Shown: positions 1 to 11,997 of the stretch, one piece after another
How positions within the stretch are numbered: position 1 is the stretch's first letter
Layout of the letters: each line of letters begins with the position of its first letter
Assembly: GCA_015039315.1 (NCBI GenBank)
Contig: WIDE01000151.1
Location: forward strand, 1-55,235
Reading direction: 5' to 3'
Origin: Clavulina sp. PMI_390
Taxonomy: Eukaryota > Basidiomycota > Agaricomycetes > Cantharellales > Hydnaceae
DNA: 55,235 bases
The notes under the pieces: model-generated
What the model saw: only the letters and a program-made list of their open reading frames with translations
Database searches by the model: none
Told to the model about the DNA's origin: nothing
Position numbers and translations under genes: made by a program

Positions 1-367
1 TCAGAGACACTGGAGTAAATACCGCTAAACACGATATCAGACGTCCGAGTGCTCGGATAATCAAGGGAAAAACGATCGAGCGCAATATAAAAGAGATCGA
101 ACCAATCGGAAAAAGAGGGAGGAAAACGAGCCACCGTCAAATGACGATGAAGAAGAAGGCATGTCTCGCTCTTGAACGAGCGATCATGCTTCCGGCCCAG
201 TTCCGGAGCTGTTCCGGTTCCGCACGAACATCCGGTTCAACCGACGGAATAGAGCCCGTATATATGTTCGTTCGAAAGGGAGCGAAAAGGAGAAAAATGG
301 GCGAAAACGGGGCAAAAATATATGGGTTTTAAATCGTATTTATTGAAGATTCGAGTAGGTACACAAG
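1..367. other. Left edge, no gene recognised
   Basis: No convincing gene is visible. The stretch holds several TTCCGG words around positions 189-240. A TTTATT at 339-344 reads AATAAA on the minus strand, about 24 nt downstream of the stop of the neighbouring minus-strand F-box gene, so it may serve as its poly(A) signal. The short plus-strand ORF at 141-332 has low-complexity content and no recognisable domain. Confidence 0.5.
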
Positions 368-1483
368 TCAAGTAAAGTACCCGCCGACAGGGGGGTGATT
401 TCTCTGGTGGAGCCATGTAGAAAGTCTGAAACCTGCTTCCGTCACGAGGTGTGATGAAGTATCCTTTAGGTGTACGCGCTTGGATGGGACTACATCGCGT
501 CTGTGATTGAATATATCAAATCGCAATGATCTTAGGGTAGGGAGTGAGTGTGATATAGAGGATGAAGTGGCTTCAAGACAAGCGACAGCATAATCTGCCA
601 TGTTGAAGGGTTCGGACCATTCCATAGCACCGAGCACAAGGTGGACGCGCTCTAGAGTTGGACACTCAAGAGAACTCAAGAAGCGTTGAAGGAGTATCTT
701 CTCGTTTATAAACTGTGCCACTTGAATGCTCCGAAGCGTGGATTTTCCACTGGCTTGAACACGGACCGCGTTTGCCAACATGGTGAGGTCGGTTTCGGTA
801 GTGGTTACTCCAAAGAAACAGAACAACTCTATCGGGCTGGATAAAATGAATCTTGTTATCATGTTAATTTGGTCCGATGCGATGAAGCGCAGACAGGGGA
901 AGTGTGGAACATCCTGATAATCCACGGCGCTTGAAATGATCAGACTCGTGATAGATGACGCCCAAGAGGCGTACTCTCCAAGGACATGTGTAAATTCAAG
1001 GCAAGAGTGTATGGTATGAATGGGAGCGCTTGATAGAGCTCGACAAACGGCTGACACGAAACGATGAGAATAAGGGAATGAACCTTTGAGTTCGAGATGC
1101 TGAAGCTGATGCATTAGGCTTAATGCATGTGCGATCTTTTTCCAGGAGACAGTAAAGAATTTTTGAGGTGTTGCAAAGCTGCGGAGGATGACCTCGTCAT
1201 CTAGCAAAACCATCATCTTGATGGTCAACCGCCGGACATATGGAGCGCGCCAAACCTCTCGTGAGAGTGCGTTGAAAAAATCAGAGAATCTATGCATTGC
1301 CTGGATGAATTCTATGGCGGGGCCATAGATTCCCACTTCGAGCTTGATCGAGTGCCAGAGGAGGCGGGTGGCTTCTTGATTCCAAGACCGCTTCACGAGG
1401 GCGCAGCTCTTGAGATCAGGTGTCGAGAGATAAGACATGATCTCGACTAGGAGCTCAGGCAGGAATGCCCATGCAAACACCAT
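368..1483 (-). CDS. F-box protein, C-terminally truncated copy
   Basis: A single open frame of 371 residues. The N-terminus (about residues 7-45, FLPELLVEIMSYLSTPDLKS onward, ending near RLLWHS) is an F-box, which in this family binds Skp1 and places the protein in an SCF ubiquitin ligase as substrate receptor. The rest aligns along its length with the intact neighbour at 1977-3521, for example the shared RFDIFNH / RFDLFNH and GFRLSTWL motifs. Homology stops abruptly at the NHPP motif: the neighbour continues with LLQHIQIYSMG and about 110 more residues, whereas this copy reads five unrelated residues and stops. It is either a truncated but expressed paralog or an early pseudogene. The substrate is unknown. 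Confidence 0.75.
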   Translation of the reverse strand: MVFAWAFLPELLVEIMSYLSTPDLKSCALVKRSWNQEATRLLWHSIKLEVGIYGPAIEFIQAMHRFSDFFNALSREVWRAPYVRRLTIKMMVLLDDEVILRSFATPQKFFTVSWKKIAHALSLMHQLQHLELKGSFPYSHRFVSAVCRALSSAPIHTIHSCLEFTHVLGEYASWASSITSLIISSAVDYQDVPHFPCLRFIASDQINMITRFILSSPIELFCFFGVTTTETDLTMLANAVRVQASGKSTLRSIQVAQFINEKILLQRFLSSLECPTLERVHLVLGAMEWSEPFNMADYAVACLEATSSSISHSLPTLRSLRFDIFNHRRDVVPSKRVHLKDTSSHLVTEAGFRLSTWLHQRNHPPVGGYFT

Positions 1484-1546
1484 TTTTTCCGGAGCAAAGT
1501 CACGTCGGCCTCTTGCTTATAAGTTTTATGGGGCAGACTGAGAGTT

Positions 1547-1980
1547 TTAGGGATACGCCACTTTTGAACCCCTAAACGAGAGCTGTAGGCGAGCAAGCAA
1601 ACTCAGAGTCTTTGGGAGAGAGTACAAGTTGCTGAGCGGGAGACCGTGGGAAACGATAGAAACAATTGACGCCTCTCCGATTATAGCAAGTGGATGCAGA
1701 GTCGTCAAGACCCAATCTTCAGTTCTTTCTTCCATCATAATGGGCCCGGATTCCAGCGAGATGCTTGCAACTGAACAGCCTCAGAGGCAACTCCGATCTT
1801 ATGTAATTTCTCGAGGTTGGAGTCGTTGCTCAACGTACAGCAGCTTTCAGTGAATTTGTGAGCATTCGGGACACGCGGCATATTCGTTGATACACCCAAA
1901 ATCGACATCGCATGAATAGCATCGAAATTATACATATCGAATCGCAATGTTGATCCGGCACAAGTACGCATGGAGCTCAC
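1547..1980 (-). pseudogene. Relic of an F-box protein C-terminus
   Basis: Two short minus-strand frames between the truncated and intact F-box copies carry scattered similarity to the C-terminal third of the family. Examples are TLRFDMYNF against RSLRFDLFNH, LEKLHKIGV against LLEKIEIYSMG of the plus-strand copy, LQASRW against VEASR, and SIVSIVSHGLP against LWSVIIQGLP, in the expected order. No F-box or N-terminal part is present and the frame is broken. I read it as what is left of a third tandem copy. The similarity is weak and was judged by eye. Confidence 0.4.
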
Positions 1981-3521
1981 TCCCGTCGCGAATCAGGCAA
2001 ATACCTCTGCATAGCTTCCTTTGTTAACGGGCATTGCTCTCCATTCAGTCCAACAACTCGGTATACTGGCGGGTTAGACCACCTGGGTGGCGAGAGAGTA
2101 AAGGGGATAAATGAGATCGCCTATGATTGTCAGGGGAATCCATAAGCGTACCTAATTACTCCATCGAGGCCGGGCACGACAGGCAGCGTCCTCCTGTCAG
2201 AAATAACTAATGGGTCTGGTAGCCCTTGGATAATAACACTCCAGAGCTCCGGCAGAACTACATCTTCCATCGCATCAGTGACCTCCCAGGAATCAGAGTC
2301 GTCGATGATATCACCAGATAGGGGCAGCGATCGTGTGGCTTCCACAGTGACAGTCCGACAACCCGCCTGGGGTTCTTTGGTAATCGCCCCCATGCTGTAG
2401 ATTTGTATATGTTGAAGCAAAGGGGGATGGTTCTTCTGGCGGAGCCATGTAGAGAGACGGAAACCTGCTCCGGTCACGAGGTGTGATGAAGCATGCTCTG
2501 GTTGCACGCGCTCAGAGGGGACTATATGACGACTGTGATTAAAAAGATCAAATCGCAGCGATCTGAGGGCAGGGAGTGACTGCGAGATGGAGGATGAATT
2601 GGCCTCAAGGCAAGCAATAGCATAATCTGCAATGTTAAAGGGTTCGGACCAGCCTAAACCACCGTGCACAAGATGGATGTGCTCCAGAGTTGGACACTGG
2701 AGCGAGCCCACAAAGTGTCGCAGGAATATCTTCTCGCTCCTAAACTGTGTCCCATGAATGCTTCGAAGCGTGGATTTCCCAGCACTGGCTTGAGCACGGA
2801 TTGCGTTTGCTAGTGTGTCGAGTTCGCTCTCAGTACCGGACCCTCCAAAGAAACATAAAGAGTCTAACGGGCTGGATATAATGAATTTTGATACCATATG
2901 AATATTGTTAGACGCAAGGAAGCGTAGATGAGGAAAGTCTGGAAGGTATCGATAGTCCACGGTGCCTACAATTACGAGGTTCGTAATGGAGAATGCCCAG
3001 GCGGCATATTCTCTAAGAGCGCCCCTGATGGAAAGGCATGAGCATATGGTACGAATGGGGGCGCCTGATAAAGCGTGACAGACGGCTGGCACGAAATGAC
3101 GCGAAAGGTGGAATACACCTTCGAGTTCGAGATACTGAAGCCGATGCATTGGGTTTAACGCATGTGCAATCGACTCCCAGGGAACACTTAAGAATGTTTG
3201 AGCTGTTTCGACGATAGAGAAGAAGACTTCATCAGGTATGAGACCCCTCATCTTGATGGCAAGCCGGCGAACATATGGAGCGCGCTGAACTTGTCGTGTG
3301 AGAGCATCGACGGATTTAGCAAATATTACGCTTGCTTCGTTAACCCTTCCAGCGCCATATATCTCTATCTCGAGCGTGATCGAGTGCCAAAGGAGACGGG
3401 TGGCTTCTTGACTCCAAGAGCGCTTCGCAATGGCACAGTTCTTGAGATCAGGCGTTGAGAGATGAGACATGATTTCGACCAGGATCTCGGGTAGGAATTC
3501 TCGTGAAAATGCCATGGTCAA
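1977..3521 (-). CDS. F-box protein, intact copy (2 exons)
   Basis: Exon 1 is 3521-2152 and exon 2 is 2082-1977, giving 491 codons plus stop. The F-box sits at about residues 7-48 (FLPEILVEIMSHLSTPDLKN). The remainder is the long, weakly leucine-rich region typical of these basidiomycete F-box proteins, with no further named domain. The terminal intron (GTACGC...CACCCAG) joins VIR to a short last exon beginning WSNPPVY. The plus-strand paralog at 17419-18931 has an intron at the same place followed by WSQSPSY, which supports the splice. The presumed role is an SCF substrate receptor with unknown target. It starts about 710 bp from CHD1, which is transcribed divergently. Confidence 0.8.
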
Positions 3522-4232
3522 GAGAGCGAGAATTTTGATGGAAGCTCGACGCCTTGGTGGAGGGTGGTCGGTGGCTGTGCTAAGAACGGGACAGTCGTGG
3601 GAAGCGATGCGGACGCAATTTCCAATGGATGGGAGTTCCCATTATAGGAAGGTAGGAGTCGTCGATGACGGTGTGGCCTTGCCTCGCATTCTTCCATGGA
3701 TCGACATGAGCATGGACAAGGGCCTATGGAGAGATTGTCAAGGATATGGAAACGGAGGTCTTGGAACGCGATTTCGATTTTTACACAATTTTGTGAGGTC
3801 GTCATCGTGCTCGACGCGCTGCAGAGGGCCTGCGGTGACTCAGACTCTCCGACGCGTCTAGTTTGCGCGCAGAAAATCGCAAAAATGCGGGAGGAGTCCC
3901 GTGTGCTGCATGTATTATCGATGCAATGGCATGAGCCATAACCGACTGCATTTGGCGATTTGTCGTCGGGGATGAAGACATCGACGTTGCCATTGAATCG
4001 CGCGTTTTGTGACCGCCCAAAAACGGCCTACTCGCTTTTGCCCACGGTCCACCTACCGGCATCGGAGGGGAGCTGGAAAGGAGGAGGAATTTATGTGATT
4101 TATTGCGTAAAAAAACGAATAGGAAGCAAACGAGAAAAGGGGAGAATCGCTGGCGGTCGTGTCTGGTGAGTTGGAGGTCGCTGCCGGCGGGGGCCGGAAG
4201 GCACAGGACAGGCAACTCAAAACAACGGCCAA
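3522..4232. other. Divergent promoter region, F-box gene / CHD1
   Basis: About 710 bp separate the start codons of the minus-strand F-box gene and plus-strand CHD1. Open frames here (for example 3802-4215 minus and 4103-4489 plus) are low-complexity or overlap the CHD1 start and carry no domain. I see no clear TATA box. Confidence 0.5.
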
Positions 4233-7200
4233 ATGGACCACCACGGCCGCAACCCCAACGACCCCCTCAACACCCCCTACCACGCCAGCGTCTACGGGTC
4301 CACCAGCAACTCCAGCGTCGACATGATGGATGCCGAAGGCGAGCACGACATGGACATCGACCACCCCCAGTCGACCATAGCGCCCGGCAGCACAACGATA
4401 ACGACGGCCGGCCCCCACGGCGCCCCCAACGGCATGCCCTCCCACGAACAGTACACCTCGTCCGACGCAGAAGCCGACGGCGATTTTGAGGAGGATGAGG
4501 ATCTCACGTCGCCTCCAGCGCCGGCGCCCAACAACACTGGCTACAAGCCCGCAGCGGCTATCCCCGCCGGCGGCCAGCGCATCGACTTTACCAGTGTCGA
4601 CCCTGCTCTCTACGGCTTGCGACGTTCGGTACGTTGTTTTCTGGACTGTTTTCAGTCGTCCTTGGGTTGACTCTATCTACGACAACTAGGAACGAGCGCG
4701 CGAGACAGCTATCGTGAGTGATTCTGCAACCCCCTTATCGCATCTGCCCCCCGTCCCCCTGCTCACTATCCCTCCCTTCGATTAGTACAACGGCGACGGT
4801 TCTGATGCATCAGAAGACGATGAAGATGATGATGCGTTCGCTGGGCCTAATGCACCAAAGAAAAGGTCAGGAGCAGGAGGGAACCACAACAAACCATTGT
4901 CCCATAACCGTGCAGGCTCCTCCTCTCGACCCAAACGTACGTCCATTATTCATACTTTAATCGTTATAAAAATATCTGATGGCTTCTATCAATCCTAATC
5001 TATGAATTATCACAATGACTCGGTGGCAATCCAGTCGCGCAACAACAGAGCGACTTGAACGACGACTCATCCGAGGATGAGTACGCGTCCTCTTCACGCA
5101 ACAAGCGCCGTAGCAAACCCCAGTCGTCTGCTTCTGCTTCGGCACCTGATCTACGTGTCTCTTCACGTGGACAAAAAGTCCTCAATTACGCAGAGGACGC
5201 TGCATTTGACAGTGACGAGTTTGGCGACGACGAGGAGGGTGGAGGCGCCGGAGGACATCAAGATGCCGGGTTAACACAACAGCAGGTTGTCCCCATCGGC
5301 TACACAGCGGATGGGCTCCCCCTCTACGAGGCGAGCGATGAGATCGATGGTGTTTATGGGCACTCGCGGGACGAGGACTTTGGTACGTTTTTCTTCATCT
5401 CCGTCGCTTCCATCTCTTCCTGTTGCAAAAGCGGATGGAAGGAGCAACATAGAGACGGGGGCTGCTTCCTATTGTGTGTATATGGATCAGGGGCTGATTC
5501 GTAATCTGCGCTGCTTTTTTTCTGTGTTCTAGCCAATGACCCAGAGGACATCCCTCAGAAGAACCTGGTATGCTATGCTTGTATTGCCATCGCCCGCTCA
5601 TCTACTAACCGACCACCTCGTCTGCTCTCGTACCCCTGTCTCCTGCGCCTTGTACATTGGCACCTAACTAACAGCGATTCCACATCAAATGGAAAAACTT
5701 CTCCCACCTCCACAACACTGACGAGACATACGAGTTCCTCAAGAGATACAAGGGCCTCAAGCGCGTAGACAACTACATCAAGACAATATGGCAAGCACAA
5801 CGCGCCTTTGACATGGCCAAGAAGGCGGGCAAGATCTCGCGCGAGGAGATAGAGGCGTATGAGATCGACAAGGAGAGGAAGGTTGAGTGGTTGGAGCAGT
5901 GCAAGGTCGTAGAGAGGATTGTTGCCGAGAGGACTGGTATGGGGAGTAGTGGAGGTACCGTCGTTGAGTACCTGTGCAAGTGGAAGGGTGAGTTGTGCTT
6001 GGTTGCCGGGTTCGGTTATCTACTGGTGCTGATATGTTCGTCTTCTTCCAACAGCACTGGGGTACAACGAATGTACTTGGGAAAGTAAGTGTACTCCTAT
6101 CGTCCTGCTTCTGGCCGCCCATCTGACCACTTTGTCCCATTCCGTACTCGCTATCCACTTTATCAGGCGAGGAGGATATCAAGAAGCTTGCCAGCGCTGA
6201 AATCACTGCATTCAACGTCCGCGAAAGAGCCGGCCTCGTGCCTTACCGATCCGTCCCGCTTCCCAGTGGTCGTCGCCCTCAGATCGATCCGGTGAAGATC
6301 GACCCGCCGTATCTTGGGCGCTCGGTATACGACTATCCCGATACATACGAGGTTCCACCATTGGAACGCGATGCGAATGGGGACCCTGTCGACCCGAATA
6401 CGCCCCAGCTGAAGGACTTCCAGCTGACAGGCCTGAATTGGCTCGCGTATTGCTGGGGGAAATTGGAGAACGGTATTCTGGCTGACGAGATGGGTCTGGG
6501 CAAGACGTAAGTCTCTCGTTTCATCCTCAAGCCCCTGCGGATGCTGACCATTGTGATGGATCCCTCAGCGTCCAATCCGTATCGTTCCTGTCGTACCTCA
6601 TGCACACCCACAAGCAATACGGGCCGTTCCTGGTCGTCGTACCCCTTTCGACCCTCCCAGCCTGGGCTTCTCAGTTCAAGGTCTGGGCACCCGACATGAA
6701 CGTCATCTCCTATATTGGCAACGGGCCATCGCGAACTGTGATTCGCGAGTTTGAGTTTGGCACTATCCCCCGCAAGATCAAGCTCAATGTGTTGCTGACG
6801 ACCTACGAGTATATCTTGAAGGATAAGGATAAGCTGGGCTCGATCAAGTGGCAGGCGCTCATGGTGGATGAGGCACATCGTCTGAAGAATAGCGAGAGTC
6901 AGCTGTATGAGGCCCTTACGAGCTTCTCTGCCGCGTTCAAGGTGCTTATCACGGGCACGCCGCTGCAGAATAACGTCAAGGGTGCGTTCTTTTTCTCGTC
7001 CTGATTGATACCTTCTGAGCTCTCGTGCTGACTTACACTTAACAGAACTGCTCGCTCTCATGCATTTCCTCATGCCTGAGCGCTTCCCACTCAACGCCGA
7101 CTTTGATCTCTCCGACGCGAACCAGGAGGCCAAGATCAAGGAGCTGCACGTCAAGCTTCAAGGCATGATGTTAAGGCGTCTGAAGCGCGACGTGATCAAG

Positions 7201-10014
7201 TCGTTGCCGACGAAGAGCGAACGTATCTTGCGTGTTGAGATGTCAGCGCTGCAGACCCACTTCTACAAGAATATCTTGACGAAGAACTTTGCTGCCTTGC
7301 AAAAGAGCTCGGGAGGGGATGGTGGGGCGAAGGTCAGCTTGCTCAATATCGGTGAGTCCCTGTCTCTTTCTCTCTGAGGTTCTCCCCTTCTGATGGTTCT
7401 TTTTAATAGCGATGGAGCTGAAGAAGGCTGCGAACCACCCATATCTCTTTGACGGTGCCGAGACACCCTCCGATAGCAACGATGAGGCCCTCCGAGGGAT
7501 CGTCATGTCCTCAGGGAAGATGGTCTTGCTCGACAAGCTGCTGCACAAGCTCAAGGAGGACGGCCATCGTGTACTCATTTTCTCACAAATGGTTCGCATG
7601 CTCGACATCATGTCCGACTATATGAGCTACCGCTCGTTATTGCATCAGCGGCTCGACGGCACGGTCTCAAGTGAGCAGCGAAGGAAGAGTATTGATCACT
7701 TCAACGCTCCTGGGTCGACGGACTTTGCGTTCTTGCTTTCGACGAGGGCAGGAGGGTTGGGTATCAACTTGGAGACTGCTGATACCGTCATTATCTTCGA
7801 TGTGCGTGGTTTTGTCTGGCTCGATCTTTCCTTTCGGTTCGACTGACGAATTATTTGACTTTTTGTAGAGTGACTGGAACCCCCAGAACGATCTTCAGGC
7901 TATGGCGCGTGCACATCGTATTGGGCAAAAGTCGCACGTCAGCGTTTATCGCTTCGTGAGTAAAGATACGATGGAGGAAGATGTTCTTGAGCGCGCAAAG
8001 CGGAAGATGGTGCTCGAGTATGCCAGTAAGTACCGCGCAGGTCACTCGTGCTGCAGTATCCAACCCTAACGAATCGATCATTCCTATAGTCATCAGCCAG
8101 ATGGATACTTCTGGTGCTCACATCGACTCCAAGAACAAAAAGGAGAAGGTCGAGCCTGATCGCGAGGAGCTTACTGCTATCCTCAAGTACGGTGCTCAGA
8201 ACATGTACGCCCCTTTTCTTCCGAGCGTCCTTTGCCCGCCACTGATGATTGTGCGATCATACTTCCTCTAGGTTCAAGGCTGATGAGAACGCACTGAACA
8301 AGAACCTCGCGGAGATGGATCTCGACGATATCCTCAACAAGGCCGAAGAGCACGAGACCGTTGGTGGCGAGAACGCAGGCGCAACCTCGCTCGGTGGTGA
8401 AGGTTTCCTCAACCAAATGGCGCAGGTCACCGACGTAAAGGCTGACTTGAGCTGGGACGAGATCATCCCGCTTGAGGACCGTGAGCGTTGGGAGGAGGAA
8501 GAGGCCGAGCAGAAGCGCAAGGAGGCTGAGGAGGAGGCGGCCAGGGAGACGGCTGGGAGGAAACGCGCGGCGGCGATGCAGCCTGGTGCGTATGAGGGGA
8601 TGGATGGTGTTGAGCCCGCCCCTCCTGCTCCTGCACCCAAGAAGCCTAAGGGCCCTGCGCCAATGAGGAAGACGGCTGCGCAAAAGGCTGTTGAACTCAA
8701 GGAGCGTGACTTGCGTGTGCTCGTCCGAAGTCTGCAACGCTGGGGTGATATCAGGACTCGATACGCCGAGATTGTGAGTGCCTCATAATGTTACGGTGCT
8801 TTGGTTGTTGGATTTGTTGCTGACCAGATTCCCTTCACTTCCCTTCGAATCTCCAGGCCAAAGAAGCTAAGCTCGAGGACAAGAACCAGCCCACAATCAT
8901 CGAGACTTGTGACGAGATCATCGAAACCTGTGAGGACGCTCTCAAAGAGCATCGCGACGCTCGCCAACGTGCAGCAACCGATGGTTCCACAGGGCCCAAG
9001 TCTAAGGCCGTCCTCGTCTCCTTCCGCAATGTCAGCGGTATCAACGCGGAGACTGTCGTCTCACGATTCTATGAGCTGCGGATTCTCTACAACCAGCTGC
9101 ACCCCATGGACAACCCTCTCGAGTGGAAGCTTCCCACTGAATCCATCAGGCCCACGCTCAACTGGACATGCAAGTGGGGTCCCGACGACGATGCAATGCT
9201 GCTCGTGGGTGCTTGGAAGCACGGATTCGGCAACTGGGAGAAGATCCAGGAGGACCCTGATCTTGGACTTGCGGGCAAGTTCTACCTCGAGGAGGGCAAG
9301 AAGACCGACGAGGTTCCTGCTCCTGGCTCAGGGCGTCCGATCCCCAATGCGATCCACTTGGTCCGAAGAGGCGATTACCTGCTCGGTGTCCTGCGAGAGC
9401 ATGACGAGAAAGTCAAGCTCATCACGACGAACATGAAGACGAGGAAGGAGTACAGCAGCAAGTACTCGCCGAGTCCAGCACCGCCGGCGAAGAGGAGGGC
9501 GATCAGCCCAGATGGATCAATGGCAGAGAGCGCTGCGCCAAAGAAGAAGCGACGCGCAACACCAGAGTTTACTGATTCCTCCGATGATGACTGGTGAGTT
9601 GACCTTCCTTTTATGATTAGTATCAACCAACTGACGAATGTTGATGATCCTTGTAGCCCTTCGATGGATGAGGCCCAAACCAAGGAGGAGCTTCGCCCAG
9701 TAAAGAAACAACTCGTGAGTATCTCGTATGCACCTTCAATTGCCTGGGACCTAAATTGTCTTCCCCTTCAGAAAAATCTCAAGGCGCCGACGGAATCCTT
9801 AACTCGCGAAGCCAAGGTCGCCATTCTCAAGGAAGCCCTGTCTGCGATCGGTGATCGAATAGATGAGGTTGTGGCTGAGAAACGACGCCTTGGTGAAGAT
9901 GGGGAGAAGTGGCGGAAGCACCTCTGGATCTTCGTTACGCTCTTCTGGCCTCGCGAAGTGAAGCACACGAAGCTGCAGGCGATCCACGCAAAGATCACTC
10001 AGAAGGGCCCGTAA
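4233..10014 (+). CDS. CHD1: CHD1-type chromatin-remodelling ATPase (17 exons)
   Basis: Exons: 4233-4628, 4690-4713, 4786-4936, 5035-5382, 5533-5567, 5675-5987, 6055-6084, 6167-6506, 6569-6981, 7046-7351, 7410-7801, 7869-8025, 8090-8204, 8272-8773, 8857-9593, 9657-9714 and 9772-10014. All are GT-AG and phase-consistent, summing to 1519 residues, close to yeast Chd1. Domains in order: acidic Ser/Asp-rich N-terminus (1-280); tandem chromodomains (about 290-460, ending YNECTWES); SNF2 ATPase with Walker A DEMGLGKT near 545 and DEAH box VDEAHRLKN near 645; helicase C lobe (about 790-960, with RAHRIGQ); SANT/SLIDE-type DNA-binding region (about 1200-1400, [11 protein letters not shown]); a PKKKRR nuclear signal; and the CHD1 C-terminal helical (CHCT) domain in the last exon. 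The family slides and spaces nucleosomes during transcription elongation. The first in-frame ATG was chosen. Confidence 0.96.
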
Positions 10015-10928
10015 TACCATGCTTGGTTCAAATTGCACCATTTCGCTGTTTCGTTCTTCGCGTCACCCCTTCTGCCTCTTCTCCCGTCTTGCCGCCTCCT
10101 TTCACGTACTTCTTGGGACCTCGATCTTGTTCTCGCCTCCTGTCACTTGTCTCGCATCCATTGACACTCTTACTTTTGACGACCGCTATTCTTTCTGCTC
10201 TCCGCTTCTATATCTGTTGCTTTTCCCCCTGTTTCGCTCTCTCTGTGTTCTTCCTACTCATCCTAAGCATGTACATTGGTATTGTCCTACACCTTACTGT
10301 TCTTCATGAGATATAGTTACCTCTTGGTACGATGAACCGTTCCTTCGTGTGCCAGCCTCCACCATAAGATTAACCTTGCAGTCGTCGTGACCGTGACACG
10401 TTGAGCAAGCTGACAATTTGAGAGTCTCAGCATACGAGTCGTACCGCACTTCCACAACGAGGGCTATATTGTGAACTTGACCATGAGACCGTCAACTGAT
10501 TTCCTGTACCGACCAGCTTATATTCTGGTGCTCACAATTCCTAAGCACGGTCCAAGCTAGGCAATCCTCATCAATAACGATCACTCCCAAAGTTGCGCAG
10601 CTTCGCTGTGATAGCCATCCTGAATTACATATTCTTCACTCTTTCGGATCCCTCATATTGCATCGCGCGCGTCTATCCTATCTTTTCACAGGCGAATCCT
10701 GCTTCTAAGCTCTCCAGCTCGCCTGTTTGATTAGTTTCGCCTCTCCACTGCTCCTGAAAGCTTTATCTATATCTCCGCGGAGGTGGTCAGCTGAAAGGTT
10801 TTCCGTCCTGTGGCTTGATTGTATTAATCTGATAGTGAGAGTGTGGAACCTATACCTCTTCTCGTCTCTCCTCTTCCTCCATCTTGAACACTCCAGATTG
10901 CTAAGTACAATATCTTTCAATTCTTTCA
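10015..10928. other. Intergenic, CHD1 3' side
   Basis: About 900 bp of CT-rich then mixed sequence between the CHD1 stop and the next gene. The ORFs on both strands here (for example 9909-10316 and 10727-10990) are pyrimidine-tract translations without domains. I see no RNA gene or repeat. Confidence 0.5.
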
Positions 10929-11997
10929 ATGACTACCTTTTATCGAGGACAAGCGGCAGCATCAGAACTACGGTATTGTACTATTTTTGATCCCAATCCC
11001 GATCTCTCCTCAATACCACCACAATCATTCACATAGTCTGAAACCTCCGCTACCACCCCCACCAGACACACCGGGGGAGGTTCTTGCTGAGAGGTTGATC
11101 AAAATTGCTGCCAATGCTCAGCCAGACCCGATTCCCGTCATCTATGCTAATGCACCATCCACTGACCTTGGTGCCACTGTACTTCAGTATTCCGTCACAG
11201 CTGCCATATATAAGCACGATCCTAGGGCTAGGCTAGCTGCTGTGGAGGTGGGCTGGCTTCTCATCTTACCAGATCATTGGCAATATGACAGCTAATGCTC
11301 AAATAAAGCATGCTCGCTCTGCTCTCCAGTCCCAAGAATTTCTCGCAAAAATCGCCATTGAACTCAATCTCGCGCCCATAATCGGGGCGGAACAGACGTC
11401 TGATGTTCTCGGTAAGGCCGCTCGGCAGTTCGTTCATGCATTTAGTATGATAATGACGGAAAATCCGGGGTCGCGCATCCAGCAAATCTCTTCCGATCGT
11501 GTATCGGCGAAGTACATACATGCGCAACCGCCTCGGCGGTCCTTTTGTGGCTGGAAGAGCTCTTCTTACCCTATATCCCTGAGGCGCTTGCGCTCCCCTT
11601 ACCGTCTGCTAATACCTCCGCAACACAAGCCACTCCCCCACCCCCTCCCCCTCCTATTCCCAATCAGCCTGTCAACCCTTTACCCCATGCAACAGCTGCC
11701 GAGGCATCCTCAGCCACCAGCTCCGCCCCCGTACCAATGAACTCCGTTATGCAATTCAACGAACTCCTCGCGCGGAATAACGCTGCCGAGAAACTCCGCT
11801 GGGAAGAGAATAATATCAGCTTGCACCCGACTCAGTCCCATGCACCTACCTGGCAATACAAAGCCATTTTCCGCTGCGGGGATGGGGAGTGGCGCGAGGT
11901 CGGAAAGGGAGTGGACGGGAAAAAGAAGGTTGCTAAGAATATGGCGGCCCATGAGGCGAGCCTGGCCCTGCGCGCGATGCGCGAGCTGACAGGCTGA
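10929..11997 (+). CDS. RNase III-like plus dsRNA-binding domain protein, catalytically degenerate
   Basis: Proposed exons are 10929-10972, 11037-11247, about 11273-11444 and 11483-11997. The first join is clean (MTTFYRGQAAASELR onto LKPPLPPPP). The second is not: frames on either side require a gap of only 25 nt, too short for a normal intron, so the model there is unresolved. The third intron would be 38 nt. The first part resembles the RNase III fold (STDLGATVLQYSVTAAIYK; HARSALQSQEFLAKIAIELN; DVLGKAARQFVHAF), but the acidic catalytic residues expected in the NERLEFLGD and EAFxGA signatures are mostly replaced. The last about 75 residues are a double-stranded RNA-binding domain with the KKKVAKNMAAHEASLAL helix. 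Non-catalytic proteins of this layout include mitochondrial ribosomal L3/mL44. A proline-rich linker (about 11610-11730) separates the domains. It converges on Prp31. Confidence 0.65.

Noticed and set aside
6333..7154. 273-codon open frame on the minus strand
   Set aside because: Fully antisense to the ATPase exons of CHD1 and crosses its introns; no domain. It reflects codon bias of the real gene.
8183..8737. 184-codon minus-strand frame
   Set aside because: Antisense shadow of the CHD1 exon 8272-8773.
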